Shown: piece by piece, positions 21,661-30,352 of the stretch
Position numbering within the stretch: position 1 is the first letter of the stretch
Layout: each line of letters opens with the position of its first letter
Assembly: GCF_002091755.1 (NCBI RefSeq)
Contig: NZ_BDAI01000002.1
Coordinates: 434,001-498,000, forward strand
DNA length: 64,000 nt
Direction: 5' to 3'
DNA from: Pseudomonas nitroreducens NBRC 12694
GTDB taxonomy: Bacteria; Pseudomonadota; Gammaproteobacteria; Pseudomonadales; Pseudomonadaceae
The notes under the pieces: model-generated
The model's input: the letters and a program-made list of their open reading frames with translations, nothing else
Told to the model about the DNA's origin: nothing
Database searches by the model: none
Position numbers and translations under genes: made by a program

Positions 21661-23106
21661 ATGAAACCCGCCCGCCTACGTGCCGATGTCCTGGCCGGAC
21701 TCACCACGTCCTTCGCGCTGGTGCCCGAGTGCATCGCCTTTGCCCTGGTCGCCCACCTCAACCCGCTGATGGGGCTGTACGGCGCCTTCATCCTCTGCAC
21801 CCTGACCGCGCTGTTCGGCGGCCGTCCCGGCATGGTCTCCGGCGCTGCGGGCTCGATGGCGGTGGTAATCGTTGCGCTGGTAGTGCAGCACGGCGTGCAG
21901 TACCTGCTGGCCACGGTGCTGCTGGGCGGGGTGATCATGATCCTGTTCGGAGCGCTGCGCCTGGGCAAGCTGGTGCGCATGGTGCCGCACCCGGTCATGC
22001 TCGGCTTCGTCAACGGCCTGGCCATCGTCATCGCCCTGGCGCAGCTGGAACACTTCAAGGACGGCGAGCATTGGCTGAGCGGTAATCCGCTCTACGTGAT
22101 GCTGGGCCTGGTAGTGCTGACCATGGCGGTGGTCTATCTGCTGCCGAAGCTGACCCGCGCGGTGCCGCCGGCGCTGGTGGCGATCCTCGGCGTGGGCCTG
22201 CTGGTCTACCTGCTTGGCCTGCCGACGCGCACCCTGGGCGACATGGCGCACATCGCCGGCGGCCTGCCGACGTTCGCGCTGCCGGACATCCCCTGGAACC
22301 TGGAAACCCTCCGGATCATCGCGCCCTATGCCTTCCTGATGGCCATGGTCGGCATCCTGGAAACGCTGCTGACCCTCAACCTCACCGACGAGATCACCGA
22401 GAGCCGCGGCTTCCCGGACCGCGAGTGTGTGGCGCTCGGCGGCGCCAATATCGTTTCCGGGCTGTTCGGCGGCATGGGCGGCTGCGCCATGATCGGCCAG
22501 ACGGTGATCAACCTCAGCTCCGGTGGCCGTGGCCGGCTCTCCGGCGTGGTTGCCGGGGGGATGATCCTGCTCTTCGTGCTGTTCCTCTCGCCGCTGATCG
22601 AGCGGATTCCGCTGGCGGCGCTGGTGGGCGTGATGTTCGTGGTGTCCCAGCAGACCTTCGCCTGGGCCTCGCTGCGGGTACTGAACAAGGTGCCGCTGAG
22701 CGATGTGCTGGTGATCATCGCGGTGACCGCGATCACCGTGGCAACGGACCTCGCCATGGCGGTGTTCTGCGGCATCATCCTGGCGGCGCTGGACTTCGCC
22801 TGGAAGCATGCCCGCGAGCTGTACGCGGATATCCATGACGAATCGGATGGCAGCAAGCTGTACCGCGTCCACGGCACGCTGTTCTTTGCCTCCACCACGC
22901 CCTTCCTCAACCAGTTCGACCCGGCGGGCGACCCGCAGCAGGTCACCCTGGACTGCGCGCACCTGAGCTTCGTCGACTACTCGGCCATCGCGGCGCTGAT
23001 GACCCTGCGCGAGCGCTACGCCAAAGCCGGCAAGCAATTGCGCGTGGTGCACCTGTCCGAGCGCTGCAAGCAACTGCTCAAGCGGGCGGGTCTGCAGGCC
23101 GCCTGA
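21661..23106 (+). CDS. SulP family anion transporter with STAS domain
   Basis: A 481-residue transporter. The membrane domain (about residues 1-390) opens with the SulP-type stretch DVLAGLTTSFALVPECIAFALVAHLNPLMGLY and contains GGMGGCAMIGQTVINLSSGGRGRLS. A STAS domain closes the C-terminus (VTLDCAHLSFVDYSAIAALMTL, residues about 425-480). SulP proteins carry sulfate, bicarbonate or dicarboxylates, and the substrate is not evident. No sulfur-assimilation gene or carbonic anhydrase lies next to it, which gives no further hint. The ATG at 21661 is the first in the frame. Confidence 0.9.
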   Translation: MKPARLRADVLAGLTTSFALVPECIAFALVAHLNPLMGLYGAFILCTLTALFGGRPGMVSGAAGSMAVVIVALVVQHGVQYLLATVLLGGVIMILFGALRLGKLVRMVPHPVMLGFVNGLAIVIALAQLEHFKDGEHWLSGNPLYVMLGLVVLTMAVVYLLPKLTRAVPPALVAILGVGLLVYLLGLPTRTLGDMAHIAGGLPTFALPDIPWNLETLRIIAPYAFLMAMVGILETLLTLNLTDEITESRGFPDRECVALGGANIVSGLFGGMGGCAMIGQTVINLSSGGRGRLSGVVAGGMILLFVLFLSPLIERIPLAALVGVMFVVSQQTFAWASLRVLNKVPLSDVLVIIAVTAITVATDLAMAVFCGIILAALDFAWKHARELYADIHDESDGSKLYRVHGTLFFASTTPFLNQFDPAGDPQQVTLDCAHLSFVDYSAIAALMTLRERYAKAGKQLRVVHLSERCKQLLKRAGLQAA

Positions 23107-23226
23107 GTGCAGGGGGAACAGGCCCTTCGCTGTGCATGTGCTGTGGGGGGATTGCCGTGGAAGGCAGCTTCGCGCTGAATCGGTGATCCAGGAGGTGTAG
23201 GACCGCGCTCGCTGCGGCAAGGAGCG

Positions 23227-23433
23227 TCAGGCGGATCCGCCGCTGAGCTTTTCCCAGACGTATTCGAGCGTGTCGGCATCCAGCATGAGCTGGCGGGCGG
23301 CGCACCGGATGCGTCTTGCCTGCTCGTCGCTGACGCTGCAGCTGCTCAATTCGCGGAGCAACTCGGCGGCGACCTCATTGTTGAAGGCGGTGGTGCGTAC
23401 GGCGCGCAGCACGTCGCAGTTCAGGTTTCGCAT
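23227..23433 (-). CDS. Small hypothetical protein (68 aa)
   Basis: A helical-looking soluble protein beginning MRNLNCDVLRAVRTTAF and rich in Leu, Arg and Ala, with three cysteines (NCD, SSCSV, RRIRCAAR). GGAG lies five bases before the ATG, and the composition matches real genes of the region. No domain was recognised. It converges with the SulP gene. Confidence 0.6.
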   Translation of the reverse strand: MRNLNCDVLRAVRTTAFNNEVAAELLRELSSCSVSDEQARRIRCAARQLMLDADTLEYVWEKLSGGSA

Positions 23434-23493
23434 GGGGGCTCCGATAGGTGGTGGGTCAGTGTCGGGGAGCGCTTCACCCGCAGGGGGCTCGGT

Positions 23494-23586
23494 TCAGCGT
23501 TTCACCTCGATGACGAGGATGCCTTCGGAGCTGCGGACTTCGCCATCGAAGGATTTCGGACCTGTGACGACTGCTGCGGGGGCTGA
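23494..23586 (-). other. In-frame coding-like tail after the DUF2938 stop
   Basis: Directly after the TGA at 23587-23589 the same frame stays open for 30 codons to a second TGA at 23494-23496. Its last part (SFDGEVRSSEGILVIEVKR) looks like protein rather than random sequence. There is no ATG, GTG or TTG in this piece, so it is either a remnant, a readthrough tail or chance. Confidence 0.25.
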
Positions 23587-24090
23587 TCAGCTGCTGCACA
23601 TGAATGTGGCAAGCAGGCGAGCCGCCAGGTACAGGCCGAGCCCGAAGATCAGGTGAGTCAGCAAACTGTGCAGGCGGGCTTTGACAGGATTGGAACTGTT
23701 AGCCGCGGCGATACCCAGGCCGAGTGCTGGCTGCATCAGCAGGAATGGCATGAGCACCGTCACCAGACCGAACAGCAGGGCGGGCATCAATACAGGTTCA
23801 CAAATCCAGGGGGTGTCGAGGATGACGAGGGCCAGTGCGAAAAGGATGCCGGTCAGGTAGTGGGTGATCCATCCCAGCGCCCGCTCGCCGCGCACGCGGG
23901 CCGCCCTGCCGATGGCGGCGTGGCGGAACTGCCCGCGCGGCATATGGCCGACCCAGCGGCCGACCAGCGCATAGTCCAGCGACGGTATGCCCAGCAGGCG
24001 CTTGCGCAGGATGCTCCAGCCGTCCATCAGCAGGGTGGCGCCGATGCCGATGGCGGCGATGTGCAGCAGGGTAAAGAGGGAGTAAGGCAT
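23587..24090 (-). CDS. DUF2938 family membrane protein
   Basis: A 167-residue membrane protein with about four helices. It opens with the motif LLHIAAIGIGATLLMDGWSILRKRLLGIPSLDYALVGRWVGHMPRG, shared by DUF2938 proteins, and the length is normal. The ATG at 24090 follows AAGGAG at good spacing. Function is unknown. Gene order (MFS exporter and DUF2938 on the same strand, 58 bases apart) suggests possible co-transcription. Confidence 0.82.
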   Translation of the reverse strand: MPYSLFTLLHIAAIGIGATLLMDGWSILRKRLLGIPSLDYALVGRWVGHMPRGQFRHAAIGRAARVRGERALGWITHYLTGILFALALVILDTPWICEPVLMPALLFGLVTVLMPFLLMQPALGLGIAAANSSNPVKARLHSLLTHLIFGLGLYLAARLLATFMCSS

Positions 24091-24148
24091 GCGGGGCTCC
24101 TTGAGCGAGTCGATGGAGCCCAGCATCCCGGTTCAAGTGGACTTGAGG

Positions 24149-25345
24149 TCAAGGGCCGGCGGTGGGGCGATTGCCCAGCGAAGATCCGATCACGTAGAAC
24201 ACCCCGCCGCCAATGATGAAGGCGCCGAGCATGACGAACACCCAGTGCGGGGCGAACAGTGCCAGGAACCAGCCCACCAGGATCGGCCCTAAGGCGCCGC
24301 CGAGGTTGGCCAGGTTCTGCGTACCGTAGTAGATGCCGCGCAGGTGCGGCGGGGCGATGCGGTCGATGAACATGTACTCGGCGGGGATCACGATGATTTC
24401 GCCCAGGGTGAACACCACCATCGCCAGCCCCCAGTGCCAGAGGCTGTGGGAAAGACCAAAGCCGATGATGCCGAGCACGAACAATCCCAGGCCGACGATC
24501 AGCCAGCGCTGCAGGTGCTCGTTGCCGATGCGCTTGCCCAGCAGGTACTGCAGGGCGATCACCGTCACCGCGTTCACCCCGAGCAGGGTCTGGATCACCT
24601 GGTAGGCGTATTCCGCCGTTCCGGTGGCCACCAGGTACTGGGACAGGTAGGCGGAGAACTGGCCGAACACCACGGCGGTGAGCACGCCGCCGATGGTGAA
24701 GGACATCAGCCGCTGGTCCTTCGCCAGCACCCCCATCACGGCAATGAAGGACGGCGGCGCCGTCCCTTGCGCCGGGCGCATGCTGCGGTCGCCGTAGCGC
24801 AGGAAGGCCAGCAGGAAAAGGCCGCCCAGGGCTGCGGAGACGACGAAGGGAACATGCGTGTGCCACTGCGCCAGTGCCGCGCCGATGAAGGGGCCTATGG
24901 CATAGGCGAGGTTGATCAGCGTGTAGCGGACGGAGAAGGCGCGGCCTTGTTCTCCGGCTGGCAGCAGGCGGCCGAAGAGGGTCTTCACCACCACGTCGGT
25001 GACCGAGTAGGCGAAGTTGAAGCCCAGCAGGAACAGGAAGAACAGCCACAGCTGGCTGGTCAGCAGCATGCCGGCGAAGGCGGCGACGAAACAGCTGCCG
25101 AAGCCGAGGATCAGGCGAAAGCCGGGCATCCGGTCGATCAGGAAGCCGCCATAGAGGCTGAGCAGCGAGCCGCCGAACAATGCGCCACCCATGATCAGGC
25201 CGATGCGGCTGACCGGCAGGCCGAACTGGGTGGAGAGATAGATGACCAGGTAGGGCAGGGTGATGGCCCGGCCCATGGTCAGCAGGAAGGTGCCGCCGAG
25301 CAGCAGGTTGACCTGTAGCGGGTAACGCTTGAGGGCGACGAGCAT
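24149..25345 (-). CDS. MFS transporter (drug exporter-like)
   Basis: A 398-residue protein with 12 hydrophobic segments. The A-like motif is in the 2-3 loop (GSLLSLYGGFLIDRMPGFR). The central loop is short, and TM11 contains the Gly-rich run LANLGGALGPILVGWFLALFAPHW. This is the MdtH/YdeE group of 12-TM exporters. The substrate cannot be given. The start has GAGG about 7 bases upstream. Confidence 0.87.
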   Translation of the reverse strand: MLVALKRYPLQVNLLLGGTFLLTMGRAITLPYLVIYLSTQFGLPVSRIGLIMGGALFGGSLLSLYGGFLIDRMPGFRLILGFGSCFVAAFAGMLLTSQLWLFFLFLLGFNFAYSVTDVVVKTLFGRLLPAGEQGRAFSVRYTLINLAYAIGPFIGAALAQWHTHVPFVVSAALGGLFLLAFLRYGDRSMRPAQGTAPPSFIAVMGVLAKDQRLMSFTIGGVLTAVVFGQFSAYLSQYLVATGTAEYAYQVIQTLLGVNAVTVIALQYLLGKRIGNEHLQRWLIVGLGLFVLGIIGFGLSHSLWHWGLAMVVFTLGEIIVIPAEYMFIDRIAPPHLRGIYYGTQNLANLGGALGPILVGWFLALFAPHWVFVMLGAFIIGGGVFYVIGSSLGNRPTAGP

Positions 25346-25455
25346 TCCATGCCTCGGCTGTCGATAGGGGCGGGTGGGCTCCCGATCCTATCAGCACCAG
25401 CTTGGTGCATGGCAAGCGCCGGCGGCTCTGGCGAGCCCCCGGCGTGCCCGCTGGG

Positions 25456-25668
25456 TCAGCTGCTGCCCTTCTGCCTGGCGCGCAGTGCCTTGACTGTCTC
25501 GCCACCCACGCCCCAGCTGTCGGTGGGGATTTCCTGGATCACCACGAAGGTGCTCGCGGCCGGCTTGCGCAGCACGCGTTCCAGCAGTTCGGTGACGCCT
25601 TCGATGAGCTGGCGGCGTTCGTCGGCGGTGACGCCTTCGTCGGTTACCTGGATATTCACATAGGGCAT
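25456..25668 (-). CDS. 4-oxalocrotonate tautomerase family protein
   Basis: A 70-residue protein starting Met-Pro, so that Pro1 becomes the catalytic N-terminal base after Met removal. It continues with YVNIQVTDEGVTADERRQLIEGVTELLERVLRKP and ends in a WGVGGETV motif, as in small tautomerases. It probably isomerises an unsaturated keto acid, but its substrate is unknown. It is 34 bases downstream of the SDR gene on the same strand, so the two likely form one transcript. Confidence 0.88.
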   Translation of the reverse strand: MPYVNIQVTDEGVTADERRQLIEGVTELLERVLRKPAASTFVVIQEIPTDSWGVGGETVKALRARQKGSS

Positions 25669-25702
25669 GTCGGTTCTCCGTTGTTGTTCGCGACGGGGCT
25701 GC

Positions 25703-26437
25703 TTACCAGACCCCAGTGGTGGAGCCGCCATCGACGTTGAGCACGGCGCCGCTGACGAAGGTCGAGTCGGTGAGGTAGAGCACCGCTTCGACGATATCCT
25801 GCGGATTGCCGATCTGGCCACTGGGCGACAGGCTGCGCAGGAAGGCGTGGGTGCCTTCATCGCTGGCGTGCAGCGGCGTCTCGATGATCCCCGGCGCCAC
25901 GGCGTTGACCTGCACCCGGGACGCCGCCAGCTCAAGAGCCAGGCCGCGCACCGCGCTGTTCAGGCCACCCTTGATCAATACCGGCAGCAAGGCCGGGACC
26001 TTCACGTTGGGCTGCATGGCGATGGACGCGGTGATGGTGACGATGTGCCCGGAACCATTGGCCGACATATGCCGGGCGGCCGCCTGGGAAGGGTAGAAGA
26101 AGCCCATCAGGTTGGTGCCGACGATGGCGTTGACCTCTTCCTCAGTGTAATCAATGACGGGTTTGGGGATGAAGATGCCGGCGTTGTTGATCAGGATGTC
26201 CACCCGGCCGAAGGCTTCGATAGCCTGGGCGAACAGGCGGCTGGCGGTTTCCGGCCGGGCGATGTCGCCGGCCACAGCGAGGAAGTTGTGCGGGTTGCCC
26301 AGCTTCGCCGCGGCTTCCTCCAGGCGCGCCTGGGTGCGGGCGTTGCCGACCACGTTGTAGCCGCGTTCCAGGTAGGCGCGGGCGATAGCGAAGCCGAGGC
26401 CGCTGGAGGCGCCGGTGACGATGACGGTCTTGCTCAT
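25703..26437 (-). CDS. SDR family protein lacking the catalytic Tyr
   Basis: A 244-residue SDR. It has GASSGLG at residues 9-15, NNAG at 84-87, Ser138 (TASIAMQP) and a Lys at position 156, but the residue four before that Lys is Pro152 (PVLIK) instead of Tyr. The C-terminal VNAVAPGIIETPLH and GAVLNVDGGSTTG motifs are intact. It is the first gene of a likely two-gene operon with the tautomerase and is divergent from a LysR gene that probably controls it. Confidence 0.87.
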   Translation of the reverse strand: MSKTVIVTGASSGLGFAIARAYLERGYNVVGNARTQARLEEAAAKLGNPHNFLAVAGDIARPETASRLFAQAIEAFGRVDILINNAGIFIPKPVIDYTEEEVNAIVGTNLMGFFYPSQAAARHMSANGSGHIVTITASIAMQPNVKVPALLPVLIKGGLNSAVRGLALELAASRVQVNAVAPGIIETPLHASDEGTHAFLRSLSPSGQIGNPQDIVEAVLYLTDSTFVSGAVLNVDGGSTTGVW

Positions 26438-26535
26438 GGGGGAATCTCCGAGAGTGGGGCGGGGCGGAGTGCCCGCGTCTTGGAGGCCAATCTAGGCGGC
26501 ATTCGCTACTTGAAAAATGAGGCCCATGGCATTTG

Positions 26536-26559
26536 AATTGATACTTCATGTAATCAATT
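26536..26559. promoter_or_regulatory. Candidate LysR-type binding site
   Basis: AATTGAT (26536-26542) and ATCAATT (26553-26559) form an exact 7-10-7 inverted repeat. It ends 9 bases before the start of the LysR gene and sits in the spacer between it and the SDR-tautomerase pair. The T-N11-A style and the place fit autoregulation by the LysR protein. Confidence 0.55.
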
Positions 26560-26568
26560 GGGCAGGCC

Positions 26569-27480
26569 ATGACTCGCCACTTCGACGATCTGCAACTGGG
26601 CAGCATCGAGCTGTTCTGCCTCGCCGCGGAAACCGGCAGCTTCACTGCCGCCGCCAACGAGGCGGGAATCACCCCGGCGGCGGTCAGCCGCTCGGTGGCG
26701 CGACTGGAGGAACGCCTGGGCGCGCGGCTGTTCGTGCGTACCACGCGGCAGATGCGCCTGACCGATGACGGCCGCAACTACTTCGAGCAATGCCGCCAGG
26801 CGCTGACCCAACTGGTGGACGCCGAGCGCGCTGTCAGCGGTGGCCAGAGCGTCGTGTCCGGGCGTCTGCGCATCAGCGTGCCCACGCCCTATGCGCACTA
26901 CCGGCTGTTTCCGTTGCTGCCCGAGTTCCGCCGACGCTTCCCACAGGTGCAGGTGGATGTGCATGTCAGCAACCGCAACATCGACTTCGCCAACGAGGGC
27001 TATGACCTGGCCATCCGTGGTCGCGACCCGGCGGATTCCACCCTGGTGGCGCGGCGCCTGGAGGACGCGGAGAACGTGATCGTCGCTACGCCCGAGTACC
27101 TGGCGCACGCCGGTACGCCGCAGACACCGGAGGAACTGGTTCATCACGAGTGCATCCAGTTCGAGTTGCCCAGTACCGGGCGGCGCGTGCCCTGGTCGTT
27201 CCGGGTCGACGGCAAGCCGGTCGAGATCGAGACGTCCGGCAGTCTCACGGTGCTGGAGGATTACCTGGCTACCGCCAGCCTGGCCAAGTGCGGGGGAGGG
27301 CTGATGCAGGCCTACCGCTTCACCGTGGAGGAGGAGTTGAAGCGGGGCGAGCTGGTGGAAGTGCTGAAGGACTACGGCCGGACCACACGGCCATTCCTGC
27401 TGATCTATCCCCACGCGCGCCATGTCCCGTCGCGGGTGCGTGCATTCATCGAGTTCATGCTGGAAACGCGCCGCCGGTGA
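26569..27480 (+). CDS. LysR-family transcriptional regulator
   Basis: A 303-residue regulator. The N-terminal winged helix (GSIELFCLAAETGSFTAAANEAGITPAAVSRSVARLEERLGARLF) is followed by a periplasmic-binding-like effector domain from about residue 90 to 298. It belongs to the subgroup that often controls a divergent oxidoreductase gene. The SDR-tautomerase operon lies 131 bases away in the opposite direction, with a palindrome between them. Confidence 0.9.
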   Translation: MTRHFDDLQLGSIELFCLAAETGSFTAAANEAGITPAAVSRSVARLEERLGARLFVRTTRQMRLTDDGRNYFEQCRQALTQLVDAERAVSGGQSVVSGRLRISVPTPYAHYRLFPLLPEFRRRFPQVQVDVHVSNRNIDFANEGYDLAIRGRDPADSTLVARRLEDAENVIVATPEYLAHAGTPQTPEELVHHECIQFELPSTGRRVPWSFRVDGKPVEIETSGSLTVLEDYLATASLAKCGGGLMQAYRFTVEEELKRGELVEVLKDYGRTTRPFLLIYPHARHVPSRVRAFIEFMLETRRR

Positions 27481-27672
27481 GCGCTGGAGAAACGGACGAT
27501 GTGGCCGCGCCAGCGGTTGTAATAGTCGTTTGTGCGACGCATTCGCATTTACAAGTAATTTACATCTGCATACACTTTGGCTCCCCGCTGGCGCTCCACC
27601 ACGCTGGCATTTGCCAACCCGAGTCATTGCGCCTTCAGAGCGCAAACCTCGCACCGAAGGATCCTTTAGCAG

Positions 27673-30078
27673 ATGAAAGACGTAGCGTCGGGAGCGCTCC
27701 TGCTCGGTCTCTCCACCTTTGCTCTCTCCGCGGTCGCCGCCCCCGTGGTCATCGACCTGCCCAAGCAGCCCCTGGCCGCTGCCCTGGAGCAACTGCAGTC
27801 CGCAAGCGGAATGCGGATTTCCTATGATCGTGCCCAGGTCGCCAAGGTGGGCGCGCCGGCACTCAAGGGCAACATGGAGGCGGGCGAGGCGCTCGACCGT
27901 CTGCTCGCGGACAGCGGCCTGCAAGGCACGGTCGACGGCAACAGCGCCCAGGTCAGCGGCACCGTGCGCAGCAAGGCAGCGGGCAACGACAGCGTTGACC
28001 TGGGCGCGACCGAAATCGTCGGCGCCGCCAGTGTGGCGCCCGGCACCACCGAAGGTACCGGCTCCTACACCACCGGTGTGATGCAGACTTCCACCAAGCT
28101 GAACATGACCGTCCGCGAGACGCCGCAGTCGGTCAGCGTGGTCACCCGCCAGCAGATGGAAGACCAGAACATGCAGGACCTCGACGACGCGATCCGCGGC
28201 GTCACCGGGATGACCGTGCAGCAGTACGGCCCGGCGCGGGTGAGCTACGCCGCACGCGGTTTCGACGTCGACAACATCATGTACGACGGCCTGGCAACCA
28301 GCATTTCCACCTACACACAGGACGTGATTTCCGCGGCGGACCTTGCGATGTTCGACCGTGTCGAAGTGGTGCGCGGCGCCACCGGCCTGATGCAGGGCGC
28401 CGGCAACCCGGCCGCTGCCGTCAACATGGTGCGCAAGCGCCCGACCCGGGACTTCCACATGAGCCTGGAAGGCAGCGCCGGAACCTGGGACCGCTACCGC
28501 AGCCAGGTCGACGTCTCCGGCCCGCTGAACAGCGAAGGCACCCTGCGCGGCCGCGCGGTGGCCGCCTACGAGACCCGCGACAGCTTCCAGGACGTGGTCA
28601 GCGGCGAGCGCGGCGTGCTCTACGGCATCACCGAAGCCGACCTGAACCCGGACACCACCCTCACCCTGGGCGCTTCCTACCAGAACGACAACAAGAACGA
28701 CAACTGGGTGGGCCTGCCGGCGCCGCTCGGCGGCCGCCACCTGGATCTCAAGCGCTCCGATTACTACGGCGCCGACTGGTCCTACTGGGATACCACTACG
28801 ACCCACCTGTTCGGCGACGTGGTGCACCGCTTCGACAACGGCTGGCAGATGAAGGTCGCCGCCGACAAGTTGTGGGCGCGCATCGACATGCTCGGCCTGT
28901 ACAACAGCTGCTACTACACCGAAGGCTGCCCGACCATGACCATGGGGCCGGGAAAATACGCCTACACCGACGACCACCAGAGCTACGACGCCTTCGCCAA
29001 CGGCCCGTTCCAGGCTTTTGGCCGCGAGCACGAACTGGTGTTCGGCGGCAGCTACCGCGAAGAACGCTTCGACGGCCACGGCGGCTGGGGTGACCTGACC
29101 TACAACGATGGCTCGCCAGTGACCCCGTTCGACCCGACGAAGTGGGACCCGGGCTCGGTGCAGAAGCCGAACATCGACATGAGCCTCTGGAACATGAAGC
29201 TCGACCAGGAGCAGAAGGGCGCCTATGTCACCACCCGCCTGAACGTCGCCGACCCACTGAAGGTCATCCTCGGCGGGCGCCTGGACTGGTACGAGGCGGA
29301 CCCGCACAACGACACCGGCACCCAGAAGGTCACCCGCAACGTCACCCGCTACGCCGGCGTGGTCTACGACCTGAACGACGTGTACTCGGTCTATGCCAGC
29401 TACACCGACATCTTCAAGCCGCAGAGCAACTTCGACGCCAGCGGCAGCCTGCTCGACCCGATCACCGGCAAGAACTACGAGATCGGCCTGAAGGGCGAGC
29501 ACTTCGGCGGTGCGCTGAATACCCAGCTCGCGATCTTCCAGATCGACCAGGAAAACCGCGCCACCGACGACACCAGCGGCCCCTCGCCGTGCCCCAGTTC
29601 GCCAACCTCGATCTACTGCTCGCGCGCCTCCGGCAAGGTGCGCAGCCAGGGCGTGGACATGGAAGTGAGCGGTGCCATCACCGAGAACTGGCAGGCCATG
29701 GCCGGCTACACCTACGTCGACGCCAAGTACAAGCACGACAGCAACGAGGACAACGTCGGCAAACAGTTCGACCCGAGCAAGCCGCGCCACCTGTTCAAGC
29801 TCGCCACCAGCTACACCCTGCCGGGTGAACTGCACCAATGGCGCGTCGGCGGCAACCTGGTGACCCAGAGCCAGACCGAGGACACCACCACCGGCTTCCA
29901 GCAGGGCGGCTACACGGTAACCAACGCCATGCTTGGCTACAAGGTCAACGAGAACATCGACACCCGGGTCAACTTCAACAACATCTTCGACAAGTACTAT
30001 TACAGCGGGATCAGCTTCGGCAACCTGAACTACGGCGAGCCGCGCAACCTGATGTTCACGGTGAAGTACTCCATGTGA
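27673..30078 (+). CDS. TonB-dependent siderophore receptor with STN domain
   Basis: An 801-residue outer-membrane receptor. A signal peptide (to about residue 22) is followed by an STN domain (residues about 27-75; LPKQPLAAALEQLQSASGMRISYD), a plug (TVRETPQSVSVVTRQQMEDQN to about 260) and a 22-strand barrel ending in FTVKYSM with the terminal aromatic-x-x-x pattern. This is the FhuE/FpvA/FoxA type that takes up ferric hydroxamate or similar chelates. STN domains signal to an anti-sigma protein, but no fecI/fecR pair is next to it. The start has GAAGGA 11 bases upstream, rather far. No convincing Fur box was found. Confidence 0.9.
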   Translation: MKDVASGALLLGLSTFALSAVAAPVVIDLPKQPLAAALEQLQSASGMRISYDRAQVAKVGAPALKGNMEAGEALDRLLADSGLQGTVDGNSAQVSGTVRSKAAGNDSVDLGATEIVGAASVAPGTTEGTGSYTTGVMQTSTKLNMTVRETPQSVSVVTRQQMEDQNMQDLDDAIRGVTGMTVQQYGPARVSYAARGFDVDNIMYDGLATSISTYTQDVISAADLAMFDRVEVVRGATGLMQGAGNPAAAVNMVRKRPTRDFHMSLEGSAGTWDRYRSQVDVSGPLNSEGTLRGRAVAAYETRDSFQDVVSGERGVLYGITEADLNPDTTLTLGASYQNDNKNDNWVGLPAPLGGRHLDLKRSDYYGADWSYWDTTTTHLFGDVVHRFDNGWQMKVAADKLWARIDMLGLYNSCYYTEGCPTMTMGPGKYAYTDDHQSYDAFANGPFQAFGREHELVFGGSYREERFDGHGGWGDLTYNDGSPVTPFDPTKWDPGSVQKPNIDMSLWNMKLDQEQKGAYVTTRLNVADPLKVILGGRLDWYEADPHNDTGTQKVTRNVTRYAGVVYDLNDVYSVYASYTDIFKPQSNFDASGSLLDPITGKNYEIGLKGEHFGGALNTQLAIFQIDQENRATDDTSGPSPCPSSPTSIYCSRASGKVRSQGVDMEVSGAITENWQAMAGYTYVDAKYKHDSNEDNVGKQFDPSKPRHLFKLATSYTLPGELHQWRVGGNLVTQSQTEDTTTGFQQGGYTVTNAMLGYKVNENIDTRVNFNNIFDKYYYSGISFGNLNYGEPRNLMFTVKYSM

Positions 30079-30096
30079 TCCGCCTGGCCTGAACGG

Positions 30097-30124
30097 AAAA
30101 GCCCCGCATTGCGGGGCTTTTTCT
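30097..30124 (+). terminator. Intrinsic terminator of the TonB receptor gene
   Basis: AAAAGCCCCGC (30097-30107) - att - GCGGGGCTTTT (30111-30121), then more T. It begins 19 bases after the stop codon. Confidence 0.9.
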
Positions 30125-30157
30125 TGCTTTCGGCTTACAGGCCTTCGGTGCCTTTGC

Positions 30158-30236
30158 AGGATGGCGTGGAGCGAAGCGATACCCATCGATTGGCCGGCAA
30201 CTCCGTTGATGGGTATCGCTTCGCTCCACCCATCCT
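30158..30236. repeat. Long inverted repeat, REP/MITE-like
   Basis: The arm at 30158-30187 (contains GGAGCGAAGCGATACCCATC) is repeated in reverse at 30208-30236 with one extra base in the left arm. The spacer is 20 bases. This sequence type (beginning GATGGGTATCGC) is familiar from dispersed extragenic repeats of Pseudomonas. Confidence 0.7.
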
Positions 30237-30259
30237 ACGATTGCCTTTCCGGCAGCTCC

Positions 30260-30334
30260 GTAGGGCGCATAACGCGCCAGCGTTATCCGCCGCAAAGTGC
30301 CGGCGGATGACCTGTTCCAGGTTATGCGCCCTAC
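30260..30334. repeat. Second REP-like element
   Basis: GTAGGGCGCATAAC (30260-30273) is matched by its exact reverse complement at 30321-30334. The interior also has partly matching CCGCCG / CGGCGG blocks, so the whole folds into a branched hairpin. It lies 23 bases from the first element and just ahead of the convergent thioredoxin-like gene end. Confidence 0.7.
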
Positions 30335-30352
30335 CTATCTGCAAGCAGGGGG

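Noticed and set aside
27481..27672. Fur box before the siderophore receptor
   Set aside because: AT-rich blocks occur, but none fits the GATAATGATAATCATTATC pattern well enough.
26554..30186. Long minus-strand open frame opposite the LysR and TonB receptor genes
   Set aside because: Shadow: runs across two genes of the other strand and has Val/His-rich low-complexity content.
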